A stretch of DNA of 64,000 bases from Sulfitobacter delicatus (GTDB lineage Bacteria; Pseudomonadota; Alphaproteobacteria; Rhodobacterales; Rhodobacteraceae), in assembly GCF_900102535.1 (NCBI RefSeq), contig NZ_FNBP01000003.1:132754-196753 (forward strand), read 5' to 3'. The notes under the pieces were generated by a model. That model searched no databases and was not told the DNA's origin. It saw nothing but the letters and a program-made list of their open reading frames with translations. Both the position numbers and the translations under genes were made by a program. Positions 36,456-44,856 of this stretch are shown here, piece by piece (within the stretch, counting starts at the first letter, position 1; each line of letters starts with the position of its first letter).

Positions 36456-37186
36456 AGATCGGGACGGTGCTGCGCCCAGTGCTGGTCCTGCTGCTGCTGG
36501 CGCTGGTCCTTCGCCCACAGTGGTTCGCGCCGCTGTTTGCGCCGCTGGCCCCGAGTGGCGGGCCGGTGATCTATGAACGCGCCTCATTGCTGTCGCTGTC
36601 GCTCAGCCATCTCGCCTTGGTCGCAGCGGCCTCTGCGGCGGCGACTGTGGTGGCTGTCACGCTGGCGATCCTCGTGACCCGTCCGGCAGGGGCGGCCTTT
36701 CGACCGTTATCCCGTACGATCACCAACATGGGTCAGACCTTTCCGCCCGTCGCAGTGCTGGCACTGGCCGTGCCTGCTCTTGGCTTTGGTGCAGGGCCGA
36801 CGCTGGTGGCATTGTTCCTCTACGGGTTGCTGCCGATTTTCGAGAACGCCGTCACCGGCCTCACAACCCTGCCGCCCGCCACGATGGAGGCGGCGCGGGG
36901 CATTGGGCTTAACCGCTGGCAGCGCCTCTGGCGCGTTGAACTGCCGCTGGCATTGCCGGTGACGCTGACAGGTATCCGGCTGTCGGTGGTGATTGCGCTT
37001 GGGACGGCCACAATCGGCTCAACCGTCGCGGCGCGCACCTTGGGCGAAGTGATCATCGCAGGGCTGCTGACCAATAACACAGCATTTGTGCTGCAAGGCG
37101 GGCTGGCCGTGGGGCTGTTCGCGGTGCTGATCTATGATGCGATGGTGCAGATCGAACGGCGACTGGCAAAGCGGATGGGTGGCTGA
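36452..37186 (+). CDS. yehW: Osmoprotectant ABC transporter permease (YehW-like)
   Basis: A 244-residue second permease with about six helices and the EAA motif MEAARGIGLNRWQRLWRVEL, almost the same as in the first permease. E. coli YehW has 243 residues. It pairs with the YehY-like subunit as a heterodimer and closes the operon. No terminator is obvious after it. Confidence 0.88.
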   Translation: MKIGTVLRPVLVLLLLALVLRPQWFAPLFAPLAPSGGPVIYERASLLSLSLSHLALVAAASAAATVVAVTLAILVTRPAGAAFRPLSRTITNMGQTFPPVAVLALAVPALGFGAGPTLVALFLYGLLPIFENAVTGLTTLPPATMEAARGIGLNRWQRLWRVELPLALPVTLTGIRLSVVIALGTATIGSTVAARTLGEVIIAGLLTNNTAFVLQGGLAVGLFAVLIYDAMVQIERRLAKRMGG

Positions 37187-37263
37187 AGCGCCGCGTCTGG
37201 GCCGAGAATGTGATACTGTTTGCCAGACCGTTTACACAATAAGTCCGATTGAGGAGCAATTCG

Positions 37264-38241
37264 ATGAGCTGGAGCCCATGCCCCGATCCCGTTCCCGGTA
37301 ACGCCAAGAGTGTCGATGCGATCGAGACGCTTATCGTTCCGCGGGCGGTGGATATCGGAGAAATGGAAGTTCGCCGTGCGCTCCCGTCCGACAAGCGCCA
37401 AATGGTCGGGCCGTTTATCTTTTTCGACCAGATGGGCCCGGCAGAGTTTCTGACCGATCAGGGCATCGACGTGCGCCCGCATCCGCATATCAATCTGGCG
37501 ACACTGACCTATCTCTTCGAGGGGCAGATACATCATCGCGACAGCCTCGGCACGGATCAGGCGATTGAGCCGGGCGCGGTGAACTGGATGAAGGCGGGCA
37601 GGGGGATCGTGCATTCGGAGCGCACTGCGCCCGAGCGCAAGAAGACCGGCCAGCGGCTTTTTGGTCTGCAAACTTGGATGGCGCTGCCGGAGAATGAAGA
37701 AGAAACCGATCCGGCATTCATGCATCACGACAAGACCGACCTGCCCGTGGTGGAGGCCGAGGGGATGACTGCGCGGCTCATCGCAGGAGCGGCCTTTGGT
37801 GTTTCGTCACCGCTCAAGACCGCGTCTGATACGCTCTATGCTGACATCACCCTCGCGTCCGGGGCCAGAGCGCCCATCGCGGCCAATACTGAGGAACGCG
37901 CGCTCTATACCATTCGCGGCAAATTAGAGGTTTCCGGTGATACCTTTGACCCCGGCCAGCTATTGGTACTGCGCCCGGGGGACGAGATCACGGTTAAGGG
38001 GATCGACGATGGCACCGGCAGTCATGCGCGCTTTATGTTGTTCGGCGGCGCGCCAATGGAAGGGCTGCGCTATATTTGGTGGAATTTCGTTTCCTCGCGC
38101 CGCGACCGGATCGAACAGGCGCGTGAGGAATGGCGCCGGGGTCGGTTTGAGACCGTGCCCGGCGATGAGGAGGAGTTCATCCCCGCTCCTGAGGGAAAGC
38201 CCAAGATCATGCGTGCGCAGGGGGGCGTGTATTACCCCTGA
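37264..38241 (+). CDS. Pirin family protein
   Basis: A 325-residue bicupin. The N-terminal cupin carries the metal ligands in VRPHPHINLATLTYLFEGQI and HHRDSLG, with MKAGRGIVHSER after them. The C-terminal cupin shows ANTEERALYTIRGKLEVSG. Bacterial pirins can act as quercetin-type dioxygenases or as redox and metabolic regulators; which applies here is unknown. I chose the ATG at 37264 because GAGGAG lies ten bases upstream. Confidence 0.9.
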   Translation: MSWSPCPDPVPGNAKSVDAIETLIVPRAVDIGEMEVRRALPSDKRQMVGPFIFFDQMGPAEFLTDQGIDVRPHPHINLATLTYLFEGQIHHRDSLGTDQAIEPGAVNWMKAGRGIVHSERTAPERKKTGQRLFGLQTWMALPENEEETDPAFMHHDKTDLPVVEAEGMTARLIAGAAFGVSSPLKTASDTLYADITLASGARAPIAANTEERALYTIRGKLEVSGDTFDPGQLLVLRPGDEITVKGIDDGTGSHARFMLFGGAPMEGLRYIWWNFVSSRRDRIEQAREEWRRGRFETVPGDEEEFIPAPEGKPKIMRAQGGVYYP

Positions 38242-38287
38242 CGTTGGCCAATTGGGCATCGTGTTTTTAAAGGATGATAAAGGCCGG

Positions 38288-38641
38288 TCATTCTCTTTGC
38301 GCGTCATCACTCTGCGAACATCGCACCTTGGTGTCTTTCAGCTGGTTCTCCAGCAGCGCTGTCCCGCCCTTGGTTACCCAAACCTCAGCGCCCGAGACAT
38401 AGCGCGCGCCCGAACCTGCAACGACCCCGACAAAAATGCGCATTGCGCCATTGATCTTCATTAGAGCGAGCGCGTTTGGACCTGCGTTCACATATTGCAC
38501 GCGCAGCGCGGCGCCAGTGTCGCAACTATAGTTTATGGTCTCGACGCTATCGGCAGGTCCGAGCGTGAGGTTCAGGCTGGTTTGCGCGACAGCCGGCAGA
38601 GCCATCATTGCGCAAGTAAGAGCGGTCAGAAAAAGGCGCAT
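38288..38641 (-). CDS. MliC-like secreted protein (lysozyme inhibitor family)
   Basis: A 117-residue exported protein. A signal peptide ends near Ala19 (AMMALPAVAQTS). The mature part follows the MliC C-type lysozyme inhibitor pattern: NYSCDTGAALRVQYVNAG, SGARYVSGAEVWVTKGGTA and a final cysteine that can pair with the first (VRCSQSD). It lacks a lipobox cysteine, so it should be free in the periplasm. Defence against host lysozyme is the known role of the family. AAAGGAAC precedes the ATG. Confidence 0.8.
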   Translation of the reverse strand: MRLFLTALTCAMMALPAVAQTSLNLTLGPADSVETINYSCDTGAALRVQYVNAGPNALALMKINGAMRIFVGVVAGSGARYVSGAEVWVTKGGTALLENQLKDTKVRCSQSDDAQRE

Positions 38642-38673
38642 CTGTTGTTCCTTTCGTGAAATCCTAAGTCGCG

Positions 38674-38907
38674 CTAGGCCGCCCGACGCTTCGCCGCAAG
38701 CCGAGAGGGGCGGCTGCCTCGGCAGGTGCCGCAGATCAGGGCTGTGGCGCCTTGCAGCGGTATGGGCGTGTTGCATCGACGGCATTTGATGGATCTCCTT
38801 GCCAACGTCTCAGCGAATAAGAAACGGCAGCTTGGACAGCGTCCGGCTGCGGCGCGGGGGATAGGCGCGGCACAGGACGGGCATTGGGAGGGAAGGTGAA
38901 AGGTCAT
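38674..38907 (-). CDS. Small double zinc-ribbon protein
   Basis: A 77-residue protein with four CxxC knuckles (Cys9/12, 24/27, 42/45, 59/62), enough for two zinc ribbons: CPSC..CPSC and CRRC..CGTC. The C-terminus is basic (RLAAKRRAA), suggesting nucleic-acid or ribosome contact. GGAG lies seven bases before the ATG. I do not recognise a named family. It sits just upstream of the MliC-like gene on the same strand. Confidence 0.65.
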   Translation of the reverse strand: MTFHLPSQCPSCAAPIPRAAAGRCPSCRFLFAETLARRSIKCRRCNTPIPLQGATALICGTCRGSRPSRLAAKRRAA

Positions 38908-39047
38908 GGCATATCTCCGGCCTGAATAGGGTCTGCCGCTATAACGGCGGGCTCACTCCCGGACGGTGCGCCATGCGTTACCACATGCGCAGGCACCCCC
39001 CGGGACGCGCATGGTTTTTGCGCGCCCTCAAGTTTGGCGCCCTCATC

Positions 39048-39482
39048 TCATGTCTCCTGCAAAGTTTCTTGCGCGAGGGAAGATACCTTCAAGATCTTCA
39101 ACGCGCGCCGCTGTCCGTCTCGTGTTTCCCAATGGAACACAGCGTCTTCGGCCAAACCGATCAGCGCGACGCCGATGGGTGTCATGACCGAGACGCGACC
39201 GCTCGAGATATCAGCCTCCTGCGGCAAGACCAGTGTCACCGTATGATCCTTACCCGTTGTTTCGTCATGGTAAGTTACCTCGCGCCCCAGATCGACGACA
39301 TCCGCGCGCAGCCGCGACGGGGTAACAATGCGCGCGCGGCCAAGCTCTTCGACCAGTTGCTCGGCCAGTCCCGGATTGCGGCGCATCATCCCTTCGGACA
39401 GGGCTTCAAGCTCCGCCAGGCGGGTACTGCTGAGCACGATTTTGGGGCGCCGAGGGCGGCGAGGTTTAGGTGGTGTGGACAT
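39048..39482 (-). CDS. rnk: Rnk/GreA-type nucleoside diphosphate kinase regulator
   Basis: A 144-residue protein of the GreA/Rnk family that binds RNA polymerase without the long Gre coiled coil. After a basic N-terminus (KPRRPRRPKIVLS) comes a short helical segment (RLAELEALSEGMM) and the C-terminal FKBP-like GreA domain, VTLVLPQEADISSGRVSVMT followed by PIGVALIGL. It could modulate secondary-channel access of the polymerase or NDP kinase levels. AAGGAG precedes the ATG. A diverged paralogue lies 52 bases upstream on the same strand. Confidence 0.87.
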   Translation of the reverse strand: MSTPPKPRRPRRPKIVLSSTRLAELEALSEGMMRRNPGLAEQLVEELGRARIVTPSRLRADVVDLGREVTYHDETTGKDHTVTLVLPQEADISSGRVSVMTPIGVALIGLAEDAVFHWETRDGQRRALKILKVSSLAQETLQET

Positions 39483-39534
39483 GGGGTAACTCCTTCAATT
39501 GAATGGTATGGTTGCTGAGGCAGACTCCCCCACG

Positions 39535-39984
39535 CTACGCGCCGCGCACGTCCAGGACGACAAGCGTATCGATCCAGCCGTCTTCGCGGAGCAGGGGGGC
39601 TCTTTGCTGCTTCCTCATGCCCAGCAGTGTCGCGCCGAGGAATGAGGTCACAGGGATGCAGCCAGCATCGTGGCCCGGAACTAAAGTCAGCATGCCACTG
39701 CGGGCTTTGCCGCCACTGGTCATGAAAAAGACCGTCCGCCCTGCGATAACTAGGGTCGCTGGTGCAGGCTCAGGTGCTGGCCCGGCAAGCCGCAGTTTAT
39801 GGCGCAGGAAACCTCCGATCAGCGTCGGGTTCGGGCATTCCGCCGTGAGCTCAAGGCTCAACAGACGTTCAACCCCGATCCGATCGGCGCGGATCAGTTG
39901 GAACCTGCCTCTCAGCGGCGGGCATTTGAAGGTTGGTTGATAGGCATTGCCCATGGGCAAATGCGTCGGATTGGAGATGTACAT
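39535..39984 (-). CDS. Diverged Rnk/GreA-like paralogue
   Basis: A 149-residue protein I align by eye with the neighbouring Rnk: RIGVERLLSLE matches the N-terminal helix, NPTLIGGFLRHKLRLAG the second, and TLVPGHDAGCIPVTSFLGAT the GreA C-terminal domain, where the family's PIGxALIGL reads SFLGATLLGM. It has lost the acidic tip residues of Gre factors. GGGGGA precedes the ATG. Function is unknown; polymerase binding is inference from the fold. A possible Fur-type site lies 120 bases upstream. Confidence 0.65.
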   Translation of the reverse strand: MYISNPTHLPMGNAYQPTFKCPPLRGRFQLIRADRIGVERLLSLELTAECPNPTLIGGFLRHKLRLAGPAPEPAPATLVIAGRTVFFMTSGGKARSGMLTLVPGHDAGCIPVTSFLGATLLGMRKQQRAPLLREDGWIDTLVVLDVRGA

Positions 39985-40340
39985 GATGGTCCCCCGGAAA
40001 GGATCGCAGTCTCAAGGATGAAATTGAGAGGGCCCCGGGGGTTGTATATACGCCTAAGCGTGCGCCACCCGGGGACGGGGGCGGTTCAGAAGCAGAAACC
40101 GAAAATGATTCTCATGCGTAACCATGGGGCATAGCCTACCCTGAATAGGTGTACTGTCAATCGAGGCGACCACGGTCGTGGCGGTGGCTGCGGGGTCGAC
40201 CAGCAACGACAGTTGAACGCCGGAAGGGAATGATGTTATCGGACGTGGTCGTCTTTCGACCTTCCGCACCGTCGAAGGTATAACCGAACGGCGACAACTC
40301 GGACTTCAAATTCACTTCGCCATCCGCCCGGTAGGAAACG
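39985..40340. other. Intergenic region between Rnk-like gene and dusA
   Basis: 356 bases without a convincing long gene. Near 40010-40080 are GC-rich inverted stretches (CCCCGGGGG, CACCCGGGG). A 23-codon frame on the minus strand (MVTHENHFRF..., 40062-40133) overlaps a Fur-like palindrome and could be a leader peptide. A 63-codon minus frame at 40157-40348 lacks a ribosome-binding site and overlaps the dusA start. Confidence 0.35.
40104..40160 (-). promoter_or_regulatory. Possible sigma70 promoter with Fur-like operator
   Basis: On the minus strand TTGACA (40155-40160) is 16 bases from TAGGCT (40133-40138), and a start would fall near 40126. The sequence CATGAGAATCATTTTC (about 40100-40115) then covers the early transcribed region; ATGAGAATCATT is a typical half of gammaproteobacterial Fur boxes. 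The transcript would run into the Rnk-like gene. The -10 is poor and Fur relatives in Rhodobacteraceae often use other motifs. Confidence 0.3.
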
Positions 40341-41360
40341 ATGATCAAAGACGCAAATTCGACAGCCTATCGCGCCGCCCGGCTCTCCGTGGCCCCCATG
40401 ATGGATTGGACCGACCGTCACTGCCGCTATCTCCACCGGCTGCTGAGCCGCGATACGTTGCTCTATACCGAAATGGTTACTGCACCTGCGCTTGTGCGCG
40501 GCGGTGCGCTGCATCTTTTGGATCACGACCCTTCGGAGCATCCTGTCGCGCTGCAACTTGGCGGCTCTGACCCTAAGGAACTGGCGCAGGCGGCGCGGCT
40601 CGGGGCGGATGCGGGCTATGACGAGATCAACCTGAATGTCGGCTGCCCGTCGGACCGGGTGCAGTCGGGGGCCTTTGGCGCGGTGTTGATGCAACAGCCG
40701 GGGCTGGTGGCGGATTGCGTTGACGCGATGCGTGCAGCTTGTGACGTCGAGGTGACTGTGAAGTGCCGCATCGGTGTGGACGACCAGATCCCCGAAGAGG
40801 TCTTGCCAGAGTTTCTGGCCCGGATCGTGGGGGCAGGCTGCACGCGGGTGACCGTCCATGCGCGTAAGGCGTGGCTGCAGGGTCTTAGCCCTAAGGAAAA
40901 CCGCGACATTCCGCCTTTGGATTACGGGCTAGTGCACGAGATGAAGGGGTTGTTTCCCAATCTGCATATCTCGGTCAACGGCGGCATCACCTCCGTTGAT
41001 CAGGCGCTTGGGTTCCTCGAAGGCGGGCTGGACGGCGTGATGGTGGGCCGCAGCGCCTATCATGCGCCGACCGATATTCTCGCCACAGCAGATCGCCGCA
41101 TTTTCGGTGGGGACCGTGACAGCAGCGCAGAAGAGGCTGTAGAAGGCATGCTCCCCTATATCGAAGCGCATCTGACGCAGGGTGGACGGCTGGGGCAAAT
41201 CACGCGCCATATGCTCGGGCTCTTTGCCGGACGTCCCGGTGCGCGGCAATGGCGGCGCATCCTGTCAGAAGGGGCGCATAAGCCCGGGGCAGGGCCCGAA
41301 CTGGTCGAGCATGCTTTGGCGGAAGTCACTGCGGCGCAGGAACTGGCGGCGGCGGGCTAG
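40341..41360 (+). CDS. dusA: tRNA-dihydrouridine(20/20a) synthase DusA
   Basis: A 339-residue FMN enzyme that reduces uridine 20/20a in tRNA D-loops using NADPH. Signatures are SVAPMMDWTDRHCRYLHRLL at the N-terminus, the active-site cysteine in NLNVGCPSDRVQSGAFGAVL near residue 100, TVHARKAWLQGLSPKENR, and the phosphate-binding NGGIT and GVMVGRSAYHAP. TAGGAAAC precedes the ATG. Confidence 0.95.
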   Translation: MIKDANSTAYRAARLSVAPMMDWTDRHCRYLHRLLSRDTLLYTEMVTAPALVRGGALHLLDHDPSEHPVALQLGGSDPKELAQAARLGADAGYDEINLNVGCPSDRVQSGAFGAVLMQQPGLVADCVDAMRAACDVEVTVKCRIGVDDQIPEEVLPEFLARIVGAGCTRVTVHARKAWLQGLSPKENRDIPPLDYGLVHEMKGLFPNLHISVNGGITSVDQALGFLEGGLDGVMVGRSAYHAPTDILATADRRIFGGDRDSSAEEAVEGMLPYIEAHLTQGGRLGQITRHMLGLFAGRPGARQWRRILSEGAHKPGAGPELVEHALAEVTAAQELAAAG

Positions 41361-41472
41361 GGCGTCCCGACCCATGCCGCGATGCATCGTGAGGGCTACC
41401 CTCCGCCCTTATCCCCTTGCAGTCTAACGCATAACCCGCTTGATAGGGGCATATTCACCCCGAGGAAGCGCC

Positions 41473-42294
41473 ATGCCTGAGATGTCTCAACTGTTGCCGA
41501 TGCTGGCGCTTATCGCGGGGATCGGTGGCTTTGCTGGCGTGCTCGCCGGGTTGTTGGGCGTCGGCGGCGGGATCGTTCTTGTGCCGGCGTTCTTCTATGC
41601 GTTCCAGTCGCTGGGCTTTGGCGGGCCAGAACTGATGCAGATCTGTCTTGCGACATCATTGGCCACGATTATCGTCACTTCAGCCCGATCTGTGCACGCG
41701 CATAACAAGAAGGGCGCGGTGGACTGGCAGATTTTGCGAACCTGGGCACCGGGCATCATGATTGGCGCGGTGTTAGGCGTGCTCTTGGTGGCGCAGCTGC
41801 GCACAGTGACTTTGCAGGCGATCTTTGGCGGGCTGGCACTGATCGTGGGGCTTTACCTCGGCTTTGGTCGCAGCGATTGGCGGTTGGGCACCTCCATGCC
41901 ACGTGGATGGCGGCGGGCGGTTCTGTCGCCGTTGGTGGGCTTCTTGTCAGTGCTCATGGGCATTGGCGGCGGCAGCTTTGGGGTGCCGTTGATGACCCTC
42001 CACGGTCGTTCCATTCACAAGGCCGTGGCCACGGCGGCCGGGTTCGGCCTGCTGATCGCGGTGCCTTCGGTCATTGCCTTCCTGTTCGTCGAGATTGACA
42101 CCGCCCGCCCGCCGCTGACCGTGGGAGCGGTTAATGTGGTGGCCTTTGGGATTGTCGTGGCGATGACGTTGCTCACGGCGCCATTGGGCGTAAGGCTGGC
42201 CCATGCGATGGACCCGAAACCGTTGAGGCGGGTATTTGCCGTGTTTCTCGTGGTGGTTGCGCTTAACATGCTGCGCAAGGCCTTCGGCGGCTAG
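41473..42294 (+). CDS. TauE/SafE family sulfite exporter
   Basis: A 273-residue permease with about eight helices and the internal duplication of the family: GVLAGLLGVGGGIVLVPAF in the first half and VGFLSVLMGIGGGSFGVPLM in the second. Members export sulfite, sulfonates or related organosulfur anions. The substrate is not clear from context, since no sulfur genes are adjacent. I chose the ATG at 41473 because GAGGAA lies just upstream. Confidence 0.9.
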   Translation: MPEMSQLLPMLALIAGIGGFAGVLAGLLGVGGGIVLVPAFFYAFQSLGFGGPELMQICLATSLATIIVTSARSVHAHNKKGAVDWQILRTWAPGIMIGAVLGVLLVAQLRTVTLQAIFGGLALIVGLYLGFGRSDWRLGTSMPRGWRRAVLSPLVGFLSVLMGIGGGSFGVPLMTLHGRSIHKAVATAAGFGLLIAVPSVIAFLFVEIDTARPPLTVGAVNVVAFGIVVAMTLLTAPLGVRLAHAMDPKPLRRVFAVFLVVVALNMLRKAFGG

Positions 42295-42303
42295 GCAGGG
42301 CAT

Positions 42304-42321
42304 CTATGTCCTAAGACATAG
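42304..42321. promoter_or_regulatory. Inverted repeat after the TauE gene
   Basis: CTATGTC-CTAA-GACATAG is a perfect 7-bp inverted repeat ten bases past the stop of the permease gene. A T-tract is absent, so it may be a weak terminator or an operator for the small gene downstream. Confidence 0.35.
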
Positions 42322-42452
42322 CCATAAACGCAAATCTGTCGTTTTAAGGCCCGATCACGCCAATCTTCGGACAATATTCATCAATTCGCCGCATTTCTGC
42401 CACATGGCCCCGGATAGTGGGGGGTGGATAGTAGAATCAAGGGACAGAAGAC

Positions 42453-42707
42453 ATGGGTCAGAAACGGACCAAGGCGATCATTCTCAAAGGTCGGGGCGAC
42501 AGCCTTGCCTATTGGAAGCCCACGCGATCCGGCCGTCGTGCCTTTCGCTTTGATGGGATGTTCACCCGAGAGACAAGCCTGTCCTTTGTCCGTGTCGCCG
42601 TTCCTTCGGCCAACAGCAACCATGCACCAGCCGATATCGCCGCCGTGCCCGTCGGGGATGCCGCTTTGGTCTTCTTGCACGAGTTGCTTCAGCGCCGGGG
42701 CGCCTGA
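42453..42707 (+). CDS. Small protein of unknown function
   Basis: An 84-residue basic protein (MGQKRTKAIILKGRGDS, KPTRSGRRAFRFDGMFTRET) with a more hydrophobic C-terminal half (DIAAVPVGDAALVFLHELL). AGGGAC lies upstream of the ATG. No signal peptide, membrane helix or familiar motif is visible. It converges on the DUF1289 gene with five bases between. The composition looks protein-like, but I cannot rule out a chance frame. Confidence 0.5.
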   Translation: MGQKRTKAIILKGRGDSLAYWKPTRSGRRAFRFDGMFTRETSLSFVRVAVPSANSNHAPADIAAVPVGDAALVFLHELLQRRGA

Positions 42708-42712
42708 TCGAG

Positions 42713-42952
42713 CTAGCTGCGGCGGGTTGCTAATTTCGCAGCACGTCCGCCGCGACGTTTCTTCGACAGATCTGCACGCTCGGGGAGGTCTGCCAGTACC
42801 TCACGCCGCGCGTCGTCGCTCATGCGGGACCATTGGCTGATCTCGTCGATGGAGCGCAAGCAGCCGGTGCAAATCCGTGCTTCGGGATGCACCACACAGA
42901 TGTTGATGCAGGGGCTTTGGACCTCGTCGCGTTTCCAAACCTCGTCACTCAT
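42713..42952 (-). CDS. DUF1289 domain protein
   Basis: A 79-residue protein with the DUF1289 cysteine pattern: Cys15 and Cys19 (SPCINICVV) and Cys28 and Cys31 (RICTGCLRSIDEISQW), probably an iron- or zinc-binding knuckle. The C-terminus is basic. Function is unknown; members are widespread in Proteobacteria. Its start overlaps the ruvX stop by four bases, placing it last in a ccmI-ruvX-DUF1289 unit. Confidence 0.9.
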   Translation of the reverse strand: MSDEVWKRDEVQSPCINICVVHPEARICTGCLRSIDEISQWSRMSDDARREVLADLPERADLSKKRRGGRAAKLATRRS

Positions 42953-43434
42953 AACGGGCTCTGCGTACGCCGCATGACCTGCAAACGGTCGAGCAATCCC
43001 TGCAAAATATATCCCGCCGCCACATGGTCGATCACCTCAGCCCGGCGCTTGCGGGTGGTGTCGGCCTCCAACAGCGCGCGTTCAGCGGCCACGGTAGACA
43101 GGCGCTCGTCCCAAAAGGTGATGGGCAGGGGAGTCAGACGGTCAAAGTTGCGCGCGAAGGCCCGTGTGGATTGGCAGCGCGCGCCCTCAGAGCCATCCAT
43201 ATTGCGGGGCAGCCCGAGCACCAGCCCACCGATGCGGCGCGTTGCGATGATCTCGGCCAGCCGTGCGGCATCAACGCCAAATTTTTTGCGACGCACGGTT
43301 TCCAAAGGCGTGGCGACGGATTGAAAGCTGTCGCTCACCGCAACGCCGATGGTCTTTTCGCCAAGGTCCAGCCCAATCAGGGCCTGCATGGGGGGCAGGG
43401 CGGCGACAAAATCTGCGGTGTCGTCAAAGATCAT
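42949..43434 (-). CDS. ruvX: RuvX/YqgF, Holliday junction resolvase-like nuclease
   Basis: A 161-residue RNase H-fold nuclease that also takes part in pre-16S rRNA processing. Acidic active-site residues are Asp23 in GLDLGEKTIGVAVSD, the glutamate of FWDERLST, and the aspartate of VIDHVAAGYIL. GLVLGLPRNMDGSEG is the second family motif. The start overlaps the ccmI stop by four bases. Confidence 0.93.
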   Translation of the reverse strand: MIFDDTADFVAALPPMQALIGLDLGEKTIGVAVSDSFQSVATPLETVRRKKFGVDAARLAEIIATRRIGGLVLGLPRNMDGSEGARCQSTRAFARNFDRLTPLPITFWDERLSTVAAERALLEADTTRKRRAEVIDHVAAGYILQGLLDRLQVMRRTQSPL

Positions 43435-44666
43435 CCGGCCACCCCTGCGCGTTCGCCTGCTGCCCGGATCATATCGAGTGCCGCGTTGTTGCCGGTAAAG
43501 ACCTCAAGCGCGTTTTCATAGACCGCACGGGCCTGATCGGTATCGCCCAAGACCCCGAGCGAGGTGATCAGCCGTGCCCAATCCTGCGGCGGGCCGCCTT
43601 CGTTGGCGAGCCGGTCAGAGAGGCCAGCGACCATGCCGCCGATCATCTCCATCCGGTCATCTGCGGTCATCTCAGTGGCCGCTTCGATGTCCTCCGCACT
43701 TGGTCCCCGCGCAGGGGCACCGGTGCCGACCTGCGGTAGCTCATAGTCTACGCCAGCGAGCGCTGCGACCTGCGGGATCTGTGCGCGAATGGGTTCGATC
43801 CATGCCGCATCCTCTGGCCCCCGGCGCAGCAGCGCGTCCCAAAGGCGGAAGCCCACGTCGGGCCGTCCGGTCTGCACCATCATCAAGCCGAGGTAGTAGC
43901 GCGCTCGGCCGTTGTCTTCGTCGCGGTTCAGCACTTCGCGCAGGGCGGTTTCCGCCTCGGGCGAAACATAGCCACCTGCGGCCAGCACCAGCAGTTCGGC
44001 ATAGTCGGCAATGTCCTTGGCGCTCCGCTCGGCACCCTTCAGACGCAGCACATTGGCCTGTGCGTCGGCTGCGGCAGCGAAATTTCCGATCCGCGCTTCG
44101 TTCTGGGCAAGCAAGACTTGCCCCTGCACATCATCGGGCCGTTCCTTAACCGTGGCGCGCAGCTGTTGGATCAGCTTAAGGTAATCGGCGCTCAGCCCTT
44201 CGGTCGTTGGGCTGGCGGGCAGGCTTGCCACGGCGCTGGCCTGATCGGGGCGGTTGCGGCGCATGTCTTCGGCAAAGGCAATGCGGTCCGCGAGGGCCAG
44301 ATCGCCATAGCCGGGCTGGCCGAGCTTCCAGTAAAGCCCGAGTGCGCTGCCGCCCAGCACCAGCACACCGAGGGCCAGAACCCAAGGCGCAGGACGGCCG
44401 CCACCGCTTGCCACCTTATCGCACGCGGCGTCGGCGGCGAGGATACGGCGCGAGATTTCGGTGCGGATGCGGGCCGCGTCGGCCTCGGGCACCACGCCGC
44501 GGGCGACGTCGCGCTCCACCTCGGCCAATTGGTCGCGGTAGACCTTGAGGTCGTAATCCGCCTGAGCGGGCAGGGGCGTGTCCGCGCCGCGCCATGCGGC
44601 CCGCGCCAGCAGCCCGCCTACGAGAAGCGCCATCGCGCCAGAGATGATCCAGAATGTCATGGCCAA
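43431..44666 (-). CDS. ccmI: Cytochrome c biogenesis protein CcmI
   Basis: A 411-residue membrane-anchored apocytochrome c chaperone of system I maturation. Two N-terminal helices (MTFWIISGAMALLVGGLLA, and WVLALGVLVLGGSALGLYW near residue 94) flank a cytoplasmic loop with the typical YRDQLAEVERDVARG. The periplasmic part holds TPR repeats (residues about 150-320) that grip apocytochromes. The other ccm genes are not in the window. It heads the ccmI-ruvX-DUF1289 run. Confidence 0.92.
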   Translation of the reverse strand: MAMTFWIISGAMALLVGGLLARAAWRGADTPLPAQADYDLKVYRDQLAEVERDVARGVVPEADAARIRTEISRRILAADAACDKVASGGGRPAPWVLALGVLVLGGSALGLYWKLGQPGYGDLALADRIAFAEDMRRNRPDQASAVASLPASPTTEGLSADYLKLIQQLRATVKERPDDVQGQVLLAQNEARIGNFAAAADAQANVLRLKGAERSAKDIADYAELLVLAAGGYVSPEAETALREVLNRDEDNGRARYYLGLMMVQTGRPDVGFRLWDALLRRGPEDAAWIEPIRAQIPQVAALAGVDYELPQVGTGAPARGPSAEDIEAATEMTADDRMEMIGGMVAGLSDRLANEGGPPQDWARLITSLGVLGDTDQARAVYENALEVFTGNNAALDMIRAAGERAGVAG

Positions 44667-44718
44667 TACCTAACCTCTGTCCCGCGTCGACAAAAGGCCG
44701 CAATTGCGCCAGCCCCTG

Positions 44719-44770
44719 CGGCATTTTTTACCAATCGCGCCGCATGTCGCAAAACCGCTCAAAAATGCCG
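44719..44770. promoter_or_regulatory. Spaced inverted repeat upstream of soxB
   Basis: CGGCATTTTT (44719-44728) and AAAAATGCCG (44761-44770) are perfect inverted copies separated by 32 bases, in the 190-base divergent region between ccmI and soxB. The half-sites are about four helical turns apart, as for looping or paired regulator binding. The regulator is unknown. Confidence 0.4.
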
Positions 44771-44856
44771 TGGTGGTCATTTCGATTTTTCGCTCCTAGG
44801 CTCACAAGAACACACAGCCGCCGACGCGGTCCGAATCCTTGCCGGGAAGATACGTG

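Noticed and set aside
40157..40348. A 63-codon minus-strand frame ending in the dusA leader
   Set aside because: No ribosome-binding site, overlaps the dusA start, and has no recognised motif; kept only as intergenic content.
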